From the NCBI GenBank assembly GCA_034008185.1, contig CM067082.1, positions 122,575,988 through 122,639,987 of the forward strand: a stretch of DNA of 64,000 nucleotides, read 5' to 3'. Source of the DNA: Gorsachius magnificus. Its lineage: Eukaryota; Chordata; Aves; Pelecaniformes; Ardeidae. Of this stretch, positions 12,301 through 25,639 are shown in pieces. Under the pieces are notes generated by a model that saw nothing but the letters and a program-made list of their open reading frames with translations, made no database searches and was not told the origin of the DNA. The translations under genes were made by a program, and so were the position numbers. Positions within the stretch are counted from its first letter, which is position 1. Each line of letters begins with the position of its first letter.

Positions 12301-15300
12301 GAATTGTGGAGCTCAGAGATGCTTTTGTTCTCACTGTAGATGTTTATTTTTGTCATACAGTCTTCTGAAGGGTGTATGTTGTAATTTTTGGTTAAATCAT
12401 TCATGTACAGGCAATGTCCATATCCAGTTCTACATAGTATCTGTCAACAAATTCATTACTGATGGTGAAAAGAATTTTCTGCCAACACATTTTTTTCTGG
12501 CTTATCCAGCTACAAGCCCTCTTTTATTCCAAAAGCGGTCCCGATTCAGAATCCACAAACTCAGCAGGCACCTTTCTGCTAACTACACTGGGCTCTGAAT
12601 TAGGTCCTTACTACTTCTGTGCACCGAGACAGTATTGCTAGGGGTTCTTTCTAATCATTTAGGGATGTACTGTTCAGATATTTCTACCTACCCCACCTGT
12701 AACAGGCTTTCTTTCTCAAGAGGCTGTAGTGTAATTTTTTCTATAAAATTCCCCTGCCAAACGGTCTCCTGAGACTCCACACATGCTAGCACATTGATAA
12801 GGGCTTTCACACTGAAATGAAAAACACATCCTTTCCCAAAAGCACAGGCACATATTCTTGCTGGAGCAGCCTGAGTGCGTACACACGAATGTCAGGCCGC
12901 CCTCGAGACTGCGACCTTGTTTCACAGAAATGCACAATAGAAAGTCGAGTTAGCGTTTGGAGGGAAGACCTGGAGTGAAACCCTAAGTTTCTATGCAGAG
13001 AAGAAAGTAGTGCTGCTGGTTCAGCAGACAGCGCTGTTAGTACTGAGCCAGCATCCCAAAATGTGACGAGGCATGTTTAAAGACACACCATCTACAATTC
13101 CTTGCTGTTAAATGTCTCTTTATGCCATACTGCCATTTACCGAACTGCTCCAACAACTGCATGCGTATGCCAGTGTGCGTTATTGGTATTCATTTAATAT
13201 GCATGCACAAATAATAAAAATTGTAGAGTGCCTTTTCATAAGACAGTTGCTAAGGCAAAGAGGCAGCTTGGAGACAATTTATTATTATTTAACAACTCTT
13301 ATTAAAACAAACTTAGGTTTACACTTGACAGGATTTGGTCACGGTTAACCTCAAGAATTATATATCTCATTTTTTCACATGTGTAGCTTTCGCTCGTTAA
13401 ACTGAGCAAAAGTTATGTACATAAATCATGGTGACAACAAAACTGACAAAGACAGGACATAGAGCCCAGTAAAGAAATATGATTTTCATCTCAGTAATAA
13501 TTTCTACGTGCTCTGAGATACATCTGGAAGCTGTAGCTAGGATGTAAAGATTTTGCCTGCATTTGTGAAAGGTGTGTTTCTCTGAATGTTTTGCCAAATC
13601 TGTGCGTTTTGCTATTGATCTATATGGACTAGTGCACTTGGAACAGACCTTTTCATTGAGCAGCATCCCCAGAACAGCACCGGCGCCATTCATGTGGGTT
13701 CGTGTCCAGGGGCCACTGAGGCTGGGCTCCTCTCGCTGCCCCGCAGCTCCATCCAGGTGGACGTGGCCATGCGTCACAGCTGGCACCCTGTGCCTCCTCA
13801 GGCTCTGCGGGACCTTCTTGTGTAAATAATTGCAGATAGTTGATAAACGGGTACTTTGTATTGTGCTGGTGGCAGGGTTTTGTTAGCATTTCCTTTGATC
13901 GTTTCATAAGGAAACTGCTGTTATTTACCTAGGAGGTACTCACCATAATATGTTCATTTACTAAGTCGGAACATAAATCTTCAGGCTGCAATGCCTCTAA
14001 ACTGCGGCCATGCTAAATGCTCACTGTGTCTGGAAGAAGAAGTCGCATCGCAGGGAGATGTGCCATCTGCAAATCATTTTCTAAAAAACTCCAAAGAGTA
14101 AGGGACTCTCGTTTGAAAATGCTTTTATTTGAGAAATCAATGTGTCCTTCTTTTGATCCTGAATTGCCTTGGGCAGAAACATCTGAGCTTCCTTTTTGGA
14201 AAAATACTTCTCCTCCTTCTTTTATACAGCTGTCTAATGTTTTGATGGTGAAATTAATTCTCTGCTCTGGCAAAACTTCTAGTGATAAGGGGAAGAAAGA
14301 GTGTAAACCTCAAAGGCAAAAAAGACAAGAGGTCTTCCTTTCCAGGCCCTTTACAGTAAGGAGTCCATAAATCCTCCCAATTTTTCTGGATAAAGGTGAT
14401 TTGAGACCCCAGAACGGTGCTGCGGGCACTCACGCAGGCATTGAACACAATCCCACAAGTGGTGTACGGAGCGAGGCAGAGATGACCTGACCTCACCAAC
14501 GGTGCCCCTCGCTGCTGAGATGCCTCGTCCCCATGCCCTGCAGGTTTGGCTTTGGTAGTGGAGACTGCCGAGTTAGCAGGAGATCTGCTGTTTCCTTGGT
14601 CCTTAACTGGACCTCTTAATCGCAGAGGCAGATTCTGGTGTCACCAGAAGTCCCTAGTGTGTATTCAGCTTCGAACAAAATTAGCTCTTTTGGTCTCTGT
14701 GCCAGTGCGAGCCATGCGTGCAGACCCACTGTCCTCTGAGACCTTACACAAACCAACAGAAATGTGGCTTGAGACTTCAGCATCTTTCCCCAGCATCTTT
14801 ACGCTGAGCAATTGGCTGCTATGCACAGAAATTCCCTGCCGGACTCCAAGCAGCTCCACATGATGGGGGATCTACATCCTGCTTCTTTAAATTGTCCAAA
14901 TTCCTCCAGAATTATCCAAGCTTCCTATGAAAAGCCACAAGCAGGTGACCTCACTGCTCTTATATATCTGTATCATCTTATCATGGTGGTGTAGTGCCAC
15001 AGGACCAGCTCAGCAACTCATGGGGCTCTTCCCCAGGCCAGTTCAGCTCATAGAACTGGCAGACAGCTATGCACCATTTTCTGATGCCTATAGTTTTCTC
15101 CTGGGTTCCTGAGTTGGGCAGGCCAACGGAGGGGTCAGCTGGATGCCAGAGCTGAAGAAGGCACGCTGACGTGGAAACTGGACCAGTCAACTGAGAAGAG
15201 GGAACTGGACCTTCTTCACCTTTTGGCACCAGTAGCAATCAGATTTGATCAATTCCTGTTGTGTGTCTTCACATGAATATAATCATGTGGAGCCTTCTGT

Positions 15301-15697
15301 TGTCAGTGGAGTTAAGTACCTCTGGACAGTGACTGGGGTCCTAGGTGACAGGCTTAGATGAGAAACTGAAGTTTTCAATGGCTGCAGTTAAACGAGAAGT
15401 AGCCTAATGATGGTTTGCTTCTAAATAAGACCATTATAAACAATGGCTTTAGTAGTCTTTCTGGGCCCGGTACGTACTGCCTGAATCATTTGGGAAACAG
15501 CTTAGAAATTTCCTAAAAGAAAAGCTCCCTTCATCCAAGGGAGAGACAGCTCTGTATCAAATTTTACCATGTCAAAATTTACCTCACATTTGCAAACAAA
15601 GTCTATAAATCTTCCCCTCACACCTCCCCATTTGGAAATCTTATGGTTTCTGGGTACCACCCCCACTGTTGTTGCCCTGGGAAGCACAAGTTGTCTA
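9314..15697. other. Intergenic spacer
   Basis: No gene, RNA or recognisable repeat is seen. A GC-richer patch at about 13670-13830 has open frames in both directions, but they match no family I know. Confidence 0.55.
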
Positions 15698-15825
15698 TCA
15701 AGACCAGGTTGGACAGGGCTCTGAGCAACCTGGTCTAGTTAGCAGTGTCCCTGCTCACTGCAGGGGGGTTGGACTAGATGACCTCTAGGGGTCCCGTCCA
15801 ACCCAAAACATTCCATGATTCTATG
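15698..15825 (+). mobile_element. CR1 LINE, 3' tail fragment
   Basis: The text runs from the terminal ORF2/3' UTR phrase CAAGACCAGGTTGGACAGG through GGTTGGACTAGATGACCTC to the CR1 3' octamers ATTCCATG (15810-15817) and ATTCTATG (15818-15825). The element is severely 5'-truncated, as most CR1 copies are, and keeps no intact coding. Confidence 0.93.
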
Positions 15826-18800
15826 CCAGCAGGTCCTATGCTCTTATTTATTTTACAGAGGTACTCTTCTCAAAAGTAAGCTTCAAGGCAGTAGAAATGT
15901 CTTCAAAATTCCAAGGAGAGAGTTTTTACTTTTGGCCTTTCCTCATTCACCAAAAAGATGGAAGGACAGAGACCTATTGTGCTCACAAGGCAAAATTTTA
16001 AAAGACTTCATCTCACTGAAAGTTTCCATTTGTTTGAGGTTAATGTCATGGCCAATAGCAGTGTATGCTTAGAGCCAAACAAATGACACATGTTTCTCTC
16101 CATCTCCAGGATCTTTATTTCCAGTATTGCAATACACAAGATCCACAGGTAGAATTACAAATTGCAACCTGCCAGTATTAAGTGTTATTCTCTTGCCTTC
16201 AGACAACACACAGAATTTTTTGCAAACTGCCTTAGAAAGACAAAAGTCTGTAAAACCATTCCTGTAATTAGCAGATTCTGCATTTGTCCCCTTGATAAGG
16301 TCTGAAAATAGAACCAAGGCAATACTGATTGAGGTAGAAAATAAAGACTCTACCCATGCTGCTCATAGAGTCCAAACCAATGAGGATTTATTTAGAAAAC
16401 AGATTTCAGGTTGTTCTGGACTCATACACCCTCCTATAGCTTCACCTCGGGATATCAGATGGCTTCATTTCCTGGCATGGAGATTAGCTGGCTGACTCTC
16501 ACAGTAAGAACATTTGATCTGAAGTCCCAAACATCCTGATTCAGAGCAGAAAATACTCCACGGAACACATGTATTCTGCAAAATGGGGAGATTAGCAATA
16601 TGGTCCCCACTGTGTCAACCGCCACCGTGCTGATCACAGCGTCCTGATATGCTGGAGCGGCTTCTGGAGCAAAAGAAATCGGGAACACGGATGAGCTTGC
16701 TAAGGGTTCATGATGGCACCCTTGAGCAGTGAGATTTTGAGGGATGCTTTACTGTGGGCTTCTGAGACCTGTCTGAAGGATACCTCCTATGCATCCAAAT
16801 CCTATTTAAGGGTTTGGATGGGGCTTCCTTATGAGCACCTGGCAACACACTTAAAACTGAAAATTTAAACTTTTTAAATTTTACTTCAAAATACGTAATA
16901 AACAAAGAAATGCATCTATTTACCGCTTTCTTGCTAGCCACCTTTCAGAAAGGTGAGGAATTTACAAGGTTTATTTACAATACTGCCATGGAACCAATTC
17001 CAAGAAGACAAGTTTCCAGTAAGACCCCATCCAAAATGCCATTCCAATTTCCAGTTTCTGTTTAGACCACATTTTTTCAGAATTTGTTTCTTGGAAGTTT
17101 GGGGGTTTGCCTGCAGTAAAAAGAAATAGGGTGGGGTAAAGGACATGCTTGGCAGCAGGAACTTCTTTCCAAAACATAGCACGGGGTAAAGAGAAGTGCC
17201 TGGCCCTGAACGTCTTGGGGTGCAGTCCCCTCAGGGTGATGTTACGTCACTTCATTTGACTCTGGTACTTCTGTAGCCGCATCTTTATTTTGTCTCATTT
17301 TGCAACACCGGGCAGCCTTAATGGCAGAACAAGGCAACGGTTTATTCGCAAGAATTCAGGCAAGAGTTTTGGTTATGAAATTGGAAACAAAAGGCTGTTG
17401 GTAGGGCAGGTGTGAAACACGATTCCAGTCAAAGTGTAATAACTGGGCACTTCAGCAGCCGCTTATTCCGGTTTACTCGGGAGAGTGGAGGTATCTTTGC
17501 TGTCAGGACTGGGGCTGGTGCCTCCCACCAGCACCCCGATTTCTGAGGGCTGCCCTCAGGTCTGAGGACGGCTGGCCTAGGAATGGGTCCTGCCACGGCT
17601 GGGCTGTGTCTTGGCTTGGGTTTCCCCTCTCCTGGGCAGCAATTTCCCTGCTGCTGTCCCAGCTCTGAGGGCTGATGGCCTCACTTGCACTGACTGACTC
17701 CCGCGCATGCACAAGCAGCTGATTTTTCTCTGTCTCTCTCATTTACTTTGCATTACGCTTCCTGATCCTTACTTACTACTAATGCAGTCTCAAACCCTTC
17801 CACTTTCCACCTGGGCCGGTTCACAAGCTCCGCTCTGGACTACCCAGGCCACTACCCATGGCAGCCTTGTTTCAGCCTGAAAACTGAAGAGCAAGTTCTC
17901 CTGTGGTCAGCTCATACTGAATCAGCCTGTGGGACCATTCAGTTTTCACCTAATCTAAACTGTTTACTTTATACACTTAAGCATGAGTTGCAGCTTCTAA
18001 CAGCTGATACTAGATACTATAGAGGATATCAGCTATATGCTGTAAAGTTCACAAAATCACACTGCAAGCTGGTGTATTACCAGCTTTCTATGAAGCTCAC
18101 ACATACCACATGGGCAAAACAGCTGATAAAGCCGGTGACAAGGTCCTTTGTCCAACTTCCCAATGGCGTTGGAGATTCTGCCATCCAGCTTTCCCAAACC
18201 ACAAACCAGCAGCACAAAATGCTGCATCTTGGATACTGTCTGGGTGTCTTCACCCAAAGCCTTTTGGGCATCCCTCCGGCTGGAGACCTTGGGTGAGGAC
18301 ACACACCACGCCTGCTCAGAAGCTCTGAGAAGGCTCCTAAAAGCTTCTCCCCACAATTAGGCTTTCTCCCTCCCTCCTCCAGCCATTTGTTTGCACCCTG
18401 CAAATACACTGGCACATCCTGGCACGACTAATTTGTGCAGCTACATGGTGACCCAGATCAGGGAACTGATCCGAGTTAAAAATAACTCAGCAAAAGAAAA
18501 GGTTATTTTTAACCCAGCTGAGTTCCCCAGCCAGGTCTCGGGAGCAGTCACAGCGCCGCGGGGAGGGTGTAGCACAAGACCTGCTGCAAGTGGCAGCAGT
18601 GAGGGGGGAGGTAGGAGCTGCCTGGGCAACATCCGTATCATCCCGCACTGATATCATAGCCAGAAGGACCCATAGCTCCTGTAGAAAGTGCATCAGGTAA
18701 GCTTGTGAGCTTGTGAGCTGCCAAAGGCAAAGATGTAGGGATGATGTTCAGCCAGCCTGGCAGGGAAGCAGAGTTTGGCAGGCACACCTCAGGTTTGCAT

Positions 18801-20019
18801 TGTCCATTGCTCCCTTGAACTTGGTTCCCATGGCAGTGGTGGTGGCCATGTTAGGTAGCTGTAATGGTCTGATGATGGCCCAGTATCTGTGTATACGTGG
18901 ATACTTAAAGACAAAAAGTCTCTTGGGCGATAAAGTGCTCCTTTTCTGCCATTGCAGATTGTGAAATGTAAAACAAATTACCAGCTGATATAACCCTATA
19001 ATCTCACATTTCTGAGTAGCTCTTAGGTACTGGTAGATAGCCACCAGATCTGCAAGATGTTAAAGAGAAGAATGGTCCCGATTCTTCCTCTACAGTGATG
19101 GAAATCAGGATTAGCTCCGGACACTGACTTACCTCTGTAGGAAACTGATGTGGGAAGCAAGGCAGACCCATCATCTGGTGCGCTGGCAGAGCAGATACTC
19201 ACTTCCAATTATGCTGCTGCATTTGGGTGAGTTGCTTTTCAAGAGTTCAGAGATAGCTGGCTGCAAGAATCCTTCCCCTTCAGCCTTTGAACATGCTATT
19301 AATGAAGTGATTTTCATCTGATATATCTAATTCCTTCCTGCCCTTCCCCTTGCTCTTTTGGAATGACTACATAGCTTCTTTTTGGCATATGTACTTTATA
19401 TACTGTGTTCAAAGAACTGTATAAGAGCAACAGCATGACAGGCAACCCATAAAACATAAAAGGGCTGCTCATATCACCCTGCGTGTCAAGCTAATGTTAC
19501 CCTCCAGCCATATGCAACCATTATATGTAGCAATCATTAAAAACTGCTATAAAATGCTCTGTAAAGAACAGCCCTGCCTTAGCAAGGGATGGCTTAGATA
19601 ATCTAAGGGACCTTCTCTCCACTGCCTGCTATGGTATTACTGGTATATTTATTCTCAGAAAATGAGTCACTGCCTTCTTAAAGTAGTAGGCAAAGCTCTC
19701 TAGCTTTTTCTGTCATACCAAAACTAAATGGGTTTCGATGGTGTTTCTTCAAAATTGTTAGAAAAAACACCTGCAGGTGTTAGAAAATGAGCTTGTTTCA
19801 GAAGATACAGCCCTAAACGGAGCCTTGGAAAATAATAATGAAAAAACGCTACTTTGTATGGCAAGGAGGAATGTATGTTATCACTTAACTAGTAGGTAAA
19901 ATTTATTATGGCAGCTATTACAAAACCAGATGTTGAAACACACGGTTTTCATATGGGTATAAAATATTTTAATTTTGTTACAATGTATTGATAATATATA
20001 TAGCATGAATAACTCGGGC
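15826..20019. other. Intergenic spacer
   Basis: No gene is seen. The one clear structure is the long inverted repeat at 18461-18527, listed separately. Remaining open frames are about 110 codons or fewer and unrecognisable. Confidence 0.55.
18461..18527. repeat. 67-bp imperfect inverted repeat (hairpin)
   Basis: Arms at 18461-18486 and 18502-18527 pair at 22 of 26 positions, including an unbroken 12-bp GTTAAAAATAAC stem, around a 15-base loop. A second nested pair, AACTCAGC (18484-18491) and GCTGAGTT (18517-18524), offers an alternative fold. The size is like a pre-microRNA, but no known microRNA is recognised. A palindromic transposon remnant is equally possible. Confidence 0.7.
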
Positions 20020-21245
20020 CTTTCCAACACAGCATCACAGACAGCAAGGCTTGGGGGGACCTACGAAAATCATCTGGTTCTTCCTCTGCCATCCTAAGAC
20101 AGCACCTACTGTACCTATGCCTCAGTGGTTTGCCTAACTGAGTCTTAAAAGGCTTCCAATGGTAGCGTTCAGTACTTAGCTACTCTTAGAGTTAGAAAAA
20201 GGTTTTTTCTAGTGTTTAGCTTAATTCTTTCTTCATTTTAAGCCCATTGTTCCTTGTTCTGTCGTACACGGACATGAGAAACAGATCATCATATTCCTTT
20301 TTGTAGTATTCTGTAAAATACTTCAAAACCATTATCTTGTTCCTCAGTTTTCTTTTCTCTAGATGAAACATCCCCAATTGTAATACCACTAAACCAAACT
20401 CGTCCCTGTGAGTCCATCTCTTTCTTGAAACTCATTTCCTAAAACTGGACACAGGCATCCAGCTGAGGTTTTATTAACGCTAGGTAGAGTGGAAGATTAC
20501 TTCAGATGTCCTACAGACAGGAATTCTCTTTACCCATCCCACGGTGACATTTGCCTTTCTCATAACTGTGACCTTGTTGACTCCTATTCAACTTGTGACC
20601 TCCAACAATCCCCAGATCCTTTTCTGCAGAACTCTTCCCTACCCGGTTACTCCTTATTCTTTCTTTGTGCAGTTAATGACCCTTGCCTAACTGTAAAATC
20701 TTCTTATTATTGGGCTGCATCTTATTTCTAGGTAATTTCTTCAGTTTGTCAAGACCCTTTTCAATTCCTCTCCTTCCTTCCAACCTTCCAGATTTGCATC
20801 TGTAATATTAACATATGCACATCTTTCCACCTTACACATAAAAATGATGAAAAGTGCCTTAAGACAGACCCTTGGAAGACCTAATAAATATTTCCTGAGT
20901 ATTTTTCTGGCCAATTCTATCCCCACTCTTTGGTAAGTTCACTTATTTATATTTACTTAGCTTGCCCATTTAGAGAGTGTCAGAAGTTTTACTAAAGGCA
21001 TGACATATGGCAGCTATTCCTTCTCCCTACACACAGGGCCTACTACCTAATAAAACAAAAAATTGCTTTGTCCTTAATTTAATTAATTAAATTAATTTGT
21101 CCTCAACAAGTCAGTGGCAGCAATTATTTATCTCACTGTTTTATTCTAGCTGCTTACAAATAGTTGCAAGTTTTTTCTGGGAATTGAAGTTCGGCTGACC
21201 CAGTTACCCCTTTTAGCCTGCTTTTTAGATAGTTATGTCTCTCCC
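20020..21245 (-). mobile_element. Ancient CR1 LINE copy, antisense, ~1.2 kb
   Basis: Read on the minus strand this is a heavily decayed CR1 with its 3' end near 20020. Recognisable plus-strand phrases include the run around AAAACTGGACACAGGCATCC (20442-20461), CAGATCCTTTTCTGCAG (20613-20629), the DGTVQ-like stretch and GAAGTTCGGCTGACCCAGTT (21187-21206). They follow, in order, the old amniote CR1 subfamilies abundant in turtle and crocodile genomes. Frames are broken throughout. It covers the C-terminal part of ORF2 back into the reverse transcriptase domain. Boundaries are approximate. Confidence 0.7.
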
Positions 21246-24200
21246 TTGGTGGTGACCAGGGCAAAAATGCAGGTAGCTACTTAGTGTCAGGGAGTGCCTC
21301 TGTTAGGCAGTGTAAACGATGTCCTCCTCTCATGATGCCATGTCATAGCAACATTTTCATCCCCCTGTGATCAGATTATGCTGCACGGTTAGTAAAGAAC
21401 TGGGACCAGGATATATTTTTGTACCTTCGGTTCCTTTCTTGGCCATAGCTTTGCAGGCACTAGGCTCCTGGTGTAACTGAGCTGAAGCAAAACTTGCATC
21501 AGCCTCTGCTAAGTACATTTGCTTTCAGAGTACTAAAGATAATGGGGATCAGTGTACCATGAACCCCAGCTGAACTTGAAGTGGACAGTGGTTGGGCAAC
21601 TTACCAGTGCTTCTTTGCTCTTTTTTTTTGCTTCTTCTTCTGTTGAAACAAAGTCTCACAGGCATTAGATCCACTCAGTATGATTATTTCTTTTCCACAA
21701 AACTGTGACTCTTCTTACATCTAATTGGAAGTGAAGTTCCTCTCCTGTTTTCATTCTCCCATTACAGGCTTCAGTCTCTGATAACCCTATGTTAGGACTA
21801 CACATTAAATGAATAATGTCCTTTTGTCTAAGCATCTTACAGGAAACAACAGATTAAGAGGTAATTCATTCTTGTGATACACCATGGGTGAAGCCCTGGT
21901 CCAAATAAAGCTTATGGGAGTTTCACCACTGGCATGACAAGGTTCAGAATTTCACCCTGAGCAGACTTTTTTTTTTCTTTTAAATACAAACGACAAAACA
22001 AAAATATCGGACTGAGTCATTATTCACCGGTTGTCCTTAGTGCAAAGACAGATGTGCACTCCACCCCTCCACGACTGTCTGCAAACTTCCTCCTTCCCGG
22101 AGAGTGCGCTTGGCAAGCGTCCAGGTATCAACAGCTTCCCTTTGAAAAATATTGATTATATGGTTCTAACAATTGATACAGCCTCCATTGCTTGAGCCAA
22201 ACTTTGTCTTTGTTTAGAGGCCAAAAGAAAAATTAGGAAAAGTTCTTGTCTTGATTAAGGAAAAACAATAATGTTTAAGTGGGAGGAAACACGTAACGGT
22301 CAAAAGAATATGTAAGGCTCCTGGCTTTCATATTCTACAATTTGATAAAGCAGATGACTATTTTCTGATGAAAAAAAAAACCCACACAAGAAAACAAAAA
22401 GAAATGAGTCTCTTTACCTACAGCAAAGTATAAGATAAATTAACTAAGCATAATAACCTGGCACAGTACATTTGTAAGAACAAGTCATCTTCCTGCACCA
22501 CAACAACACTGTCACAACTCTCCCACTTTACTTTTCATTTTCTCAGCTGAGGACAAGGTTATCTGCTTGCTTTGACCACAGTAGAAGTAGTTTCTCAGGG
22601 ACTGTATAAAGTTAATTTTATAGCTTCTCTTTTGTCTTGTTTTCTTTACCTCCTCGTCTCATTCAGCAAAGTAATTGTGGATGGGAGGACACTGGCAGCT
22701 GCACTGGGATGTATCAGCTCCATGACTTGATGCTTCCAAGCACCACGTGCACGATCCCAGCTGTGGAGTACATTAACAGGTAACCCTGGTTCGCTGCACT
22801 GTCCTAGTTTTAGGGGTCTGGTCTGAAGTTTTGAGAATACAATCCCTTTTGTGATTTTGCTTTGTTTTCTTAATGTCTGCAAAGCAGAAACTCAGCTTTT
22901 TGAGCAGGGACCATCTTATCTTCTGTGTACAATAGTTAAGTGTTCAAGATGCCTACTGACTTTAATGGGATCTTCTGGTGCTGTCATCATTCACCATGGT
23001 TGTGTTGCAGACAAATGAGTGATGATGACATGGATGATGATACAGCTACTCAGAAGTAATGCCGAAGTGGCAAACAGGAATTCAGTTTCTAAGGCATGAT
23101 GCGGGACAGGATAGGATTCATTTTTCCCCACCATTTGCTCTTTCTCTGCCATCTATCTGGGTAGCTTCCATTTCTTTCAAGTCTCTTCTTCATGCCTTTC
23201 TTACACTCATACTTATTTGGTCCTGCAATAAAAAAGAGTGCATTTAAAGTAGAGGCGAGGTATGTGCCAGTGCTCAGTCTCTGTTAACATGCTGCCATAT
23301 GAAATGGTAGAAAACTTCAGAGATAGCACAACCGAGCTGGCTCCTGGACAAGTCTGGAGAGTGCCTCACTCGAGAAACAGTGTTAAGGAACAAACACGAG
23401 GTCTCCAAAATGTGGCAGTATTCGTGACTGAAAGTTGTCTTTTCCCACAAATTTGGATTCCTCTGGTTTGATGTTATCCACATGAAAGATGAATTGTCCG
23501 AATATTTTGGGTAACTGTGTGGTTAGAAATTCATACAATAGATTATAATTTATCCAAGTATTAATAGTGTTGGCCCCAAACATCTTTTCAAACCATCTGT
23601 AATAAAGGTACATTTCAGGAACTTCCATAGGCAGAAAGTAGCTCTATCTATAACCTCGGAAACACGTGCTTTTAATGATGTGGTCATCAGTGGCTCCTCA
23701 GCACACCCATCTGACATACTAACACATCTACCAGCAGCTCTCACTCGCATGAGTTTCAAGGAGTGATGAGCAGAGGTCCCTGCCTCTAGCCAGGGTACAG
23801 GCAGCATTTAATTCCACGGATTCTGTACTAATCAAAATCAGATGTAAGACATCGAGGTAGACCAGCTGATCTCAGGACAGGTTAACAGAGAGCACAGGTT
23901 GTCATCAGGCTTTCTCTGCACCTAATGTTTGTGAGGAACCTCAAGAAAGGACAAGGATGACTGTATGTACTAGTCTCTTTACTCAGGGCAGTCAGTGAAG
24001 ATCCTGAATTTGCCTAGTCACGCCTGGGAGAAGTAACGGGGAAACAGATCTGGTGTTGAAGCGATAAGCTCTTTCCTAGGAAATGACAGGGTATAGCTTG
24101 CTTAAGGAACATGAAGACAAGCAGAAACTGCAGGTGAGGATCCCTAGTCAGCTACTGATAGCAAGAGAGTCATTCCACTCCTTTTCCAAGATGCTTTCGC

Positions 24201-25639
24201 TCAAGATCCAGCCTGCAGACCTCACTGTTTGATTTCATTATCCCTGCAGTAATGTTATGATTCATATAAAAAGGGAAGGATGGGATGGCAGGGTGGTTTT
24301 GGGGAAAAAAAAAAATCTGACCACCCAAAAGGGAAGGTAGGAGCTGGAAAACACGGCAAAGCTAAGAGCTTGAGCAGTTCCATTCAACATGCACCCTGTC
24401 TCATCTGGTAAATCTTGGCCGTCACCTCACATTCCAGTAATTCCTGCACTCCTGTAGCCACCTTCCCCTTCAGCCAGGGAGAGATTTCAACCAACCTTAA
24501 CTCCCATGCAGACTATTAATAGAGAAGATACCAATCACCACAATGAAACGATAGCGGTAGCTGGTATAATCACTGACATCTATTAAAGAAATATGAGTGA
24601 CAGTCCTGAAGACAACCTCCCGAACCAAAGCTCCAGGCAGCAAATTCTTAACATAAAAACTGCTATGAAGTGACATTCAGGGGGGATTTAGGGACACTGC
24701 AGGATTAGTGCTCCTCTTTCCAGAAGACAAGGATGGGTTTAGGGAGTCATGGACCTTGGAAACAGTGGCTTTTGCTATATCATGGTGGATGTGTGTCTGG
24801 GAAGAAATCACCATGTTCTTTGCCTAGTGATAATTTTCTAATTAAGACCCATATTGTTTGGTCTGGCCAAACTGTATTGAGTACAGGAAGAGGGAGAAAA
24901 TTGATTTGAAGCAATCTTTCTTGTTCTCTATTTTCTTTGTTCATTAAGAGGATACTGTGAAGGCAACAGCCCACTGCTGGAGAAGAAGGAAAGCTGGGTG
25001 AAGCAACCGCTCTGAACCGGCACCACCAGTTGTATGATCCAAGAGCTCCTGAAGAGCACACCAAAGGCTGTGTGTCATGGACACAGGCTTTACACGGCAT
25101 GAAAGGTCCTCAGCCTTTGCTACTGTGTGTGGTTTGACAACTGATGCAAAGATAAAAATAACTGATATTAAAAAAAAAAATCAAAGGAAGTGTTACTAGG
25201 ATACTGATCATTCAGTGGAGGACAAATCAGAACCCAATGATTCTGTAGGTAATGATAATTATAGTGCTGCATAAGCATGTGGAGCAGGCACCAGTAGTGT
25301 TTTCATTTGTCAGGGGAAGACAGGCTGGAATGCCTGGCTCTGAAAGAAAATTTGGTTTACATTAGATTGTTTTATTATAGACTTTTCACTGCTATACTTG
25401 TTCAAAATACAATCCTTTTCCAGGGGAGGAGGACTCCACAGCCTTTATTAATGAGCTTGCTCAAGTGGCTTCATAGCGAGGATTTTGTCTTCGCTATCAG
25501 ATCCAAATCTGCTTTGCTGCAGATGAAACTAATTTCTTTTTGTCTGACCAAGCTTATGCCCTGGAAGCCCACCGTCATGGCCCTTGTCATTCCCCTCTAG
25601 AAGGCGGCAGCTCAGTCTCTGCCACCTTCCTTCATACAT
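21246..25639. other. Intergenic spacer between two old CR1 copies
   Basis: No gene or RNA is recognised. It contains simple A/T runs such as T8 near 21622 and A-runs near 22370, 24306 and 25170. Decayed repeat sequence below my recognition limit is likely. Confidence 0.5.
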
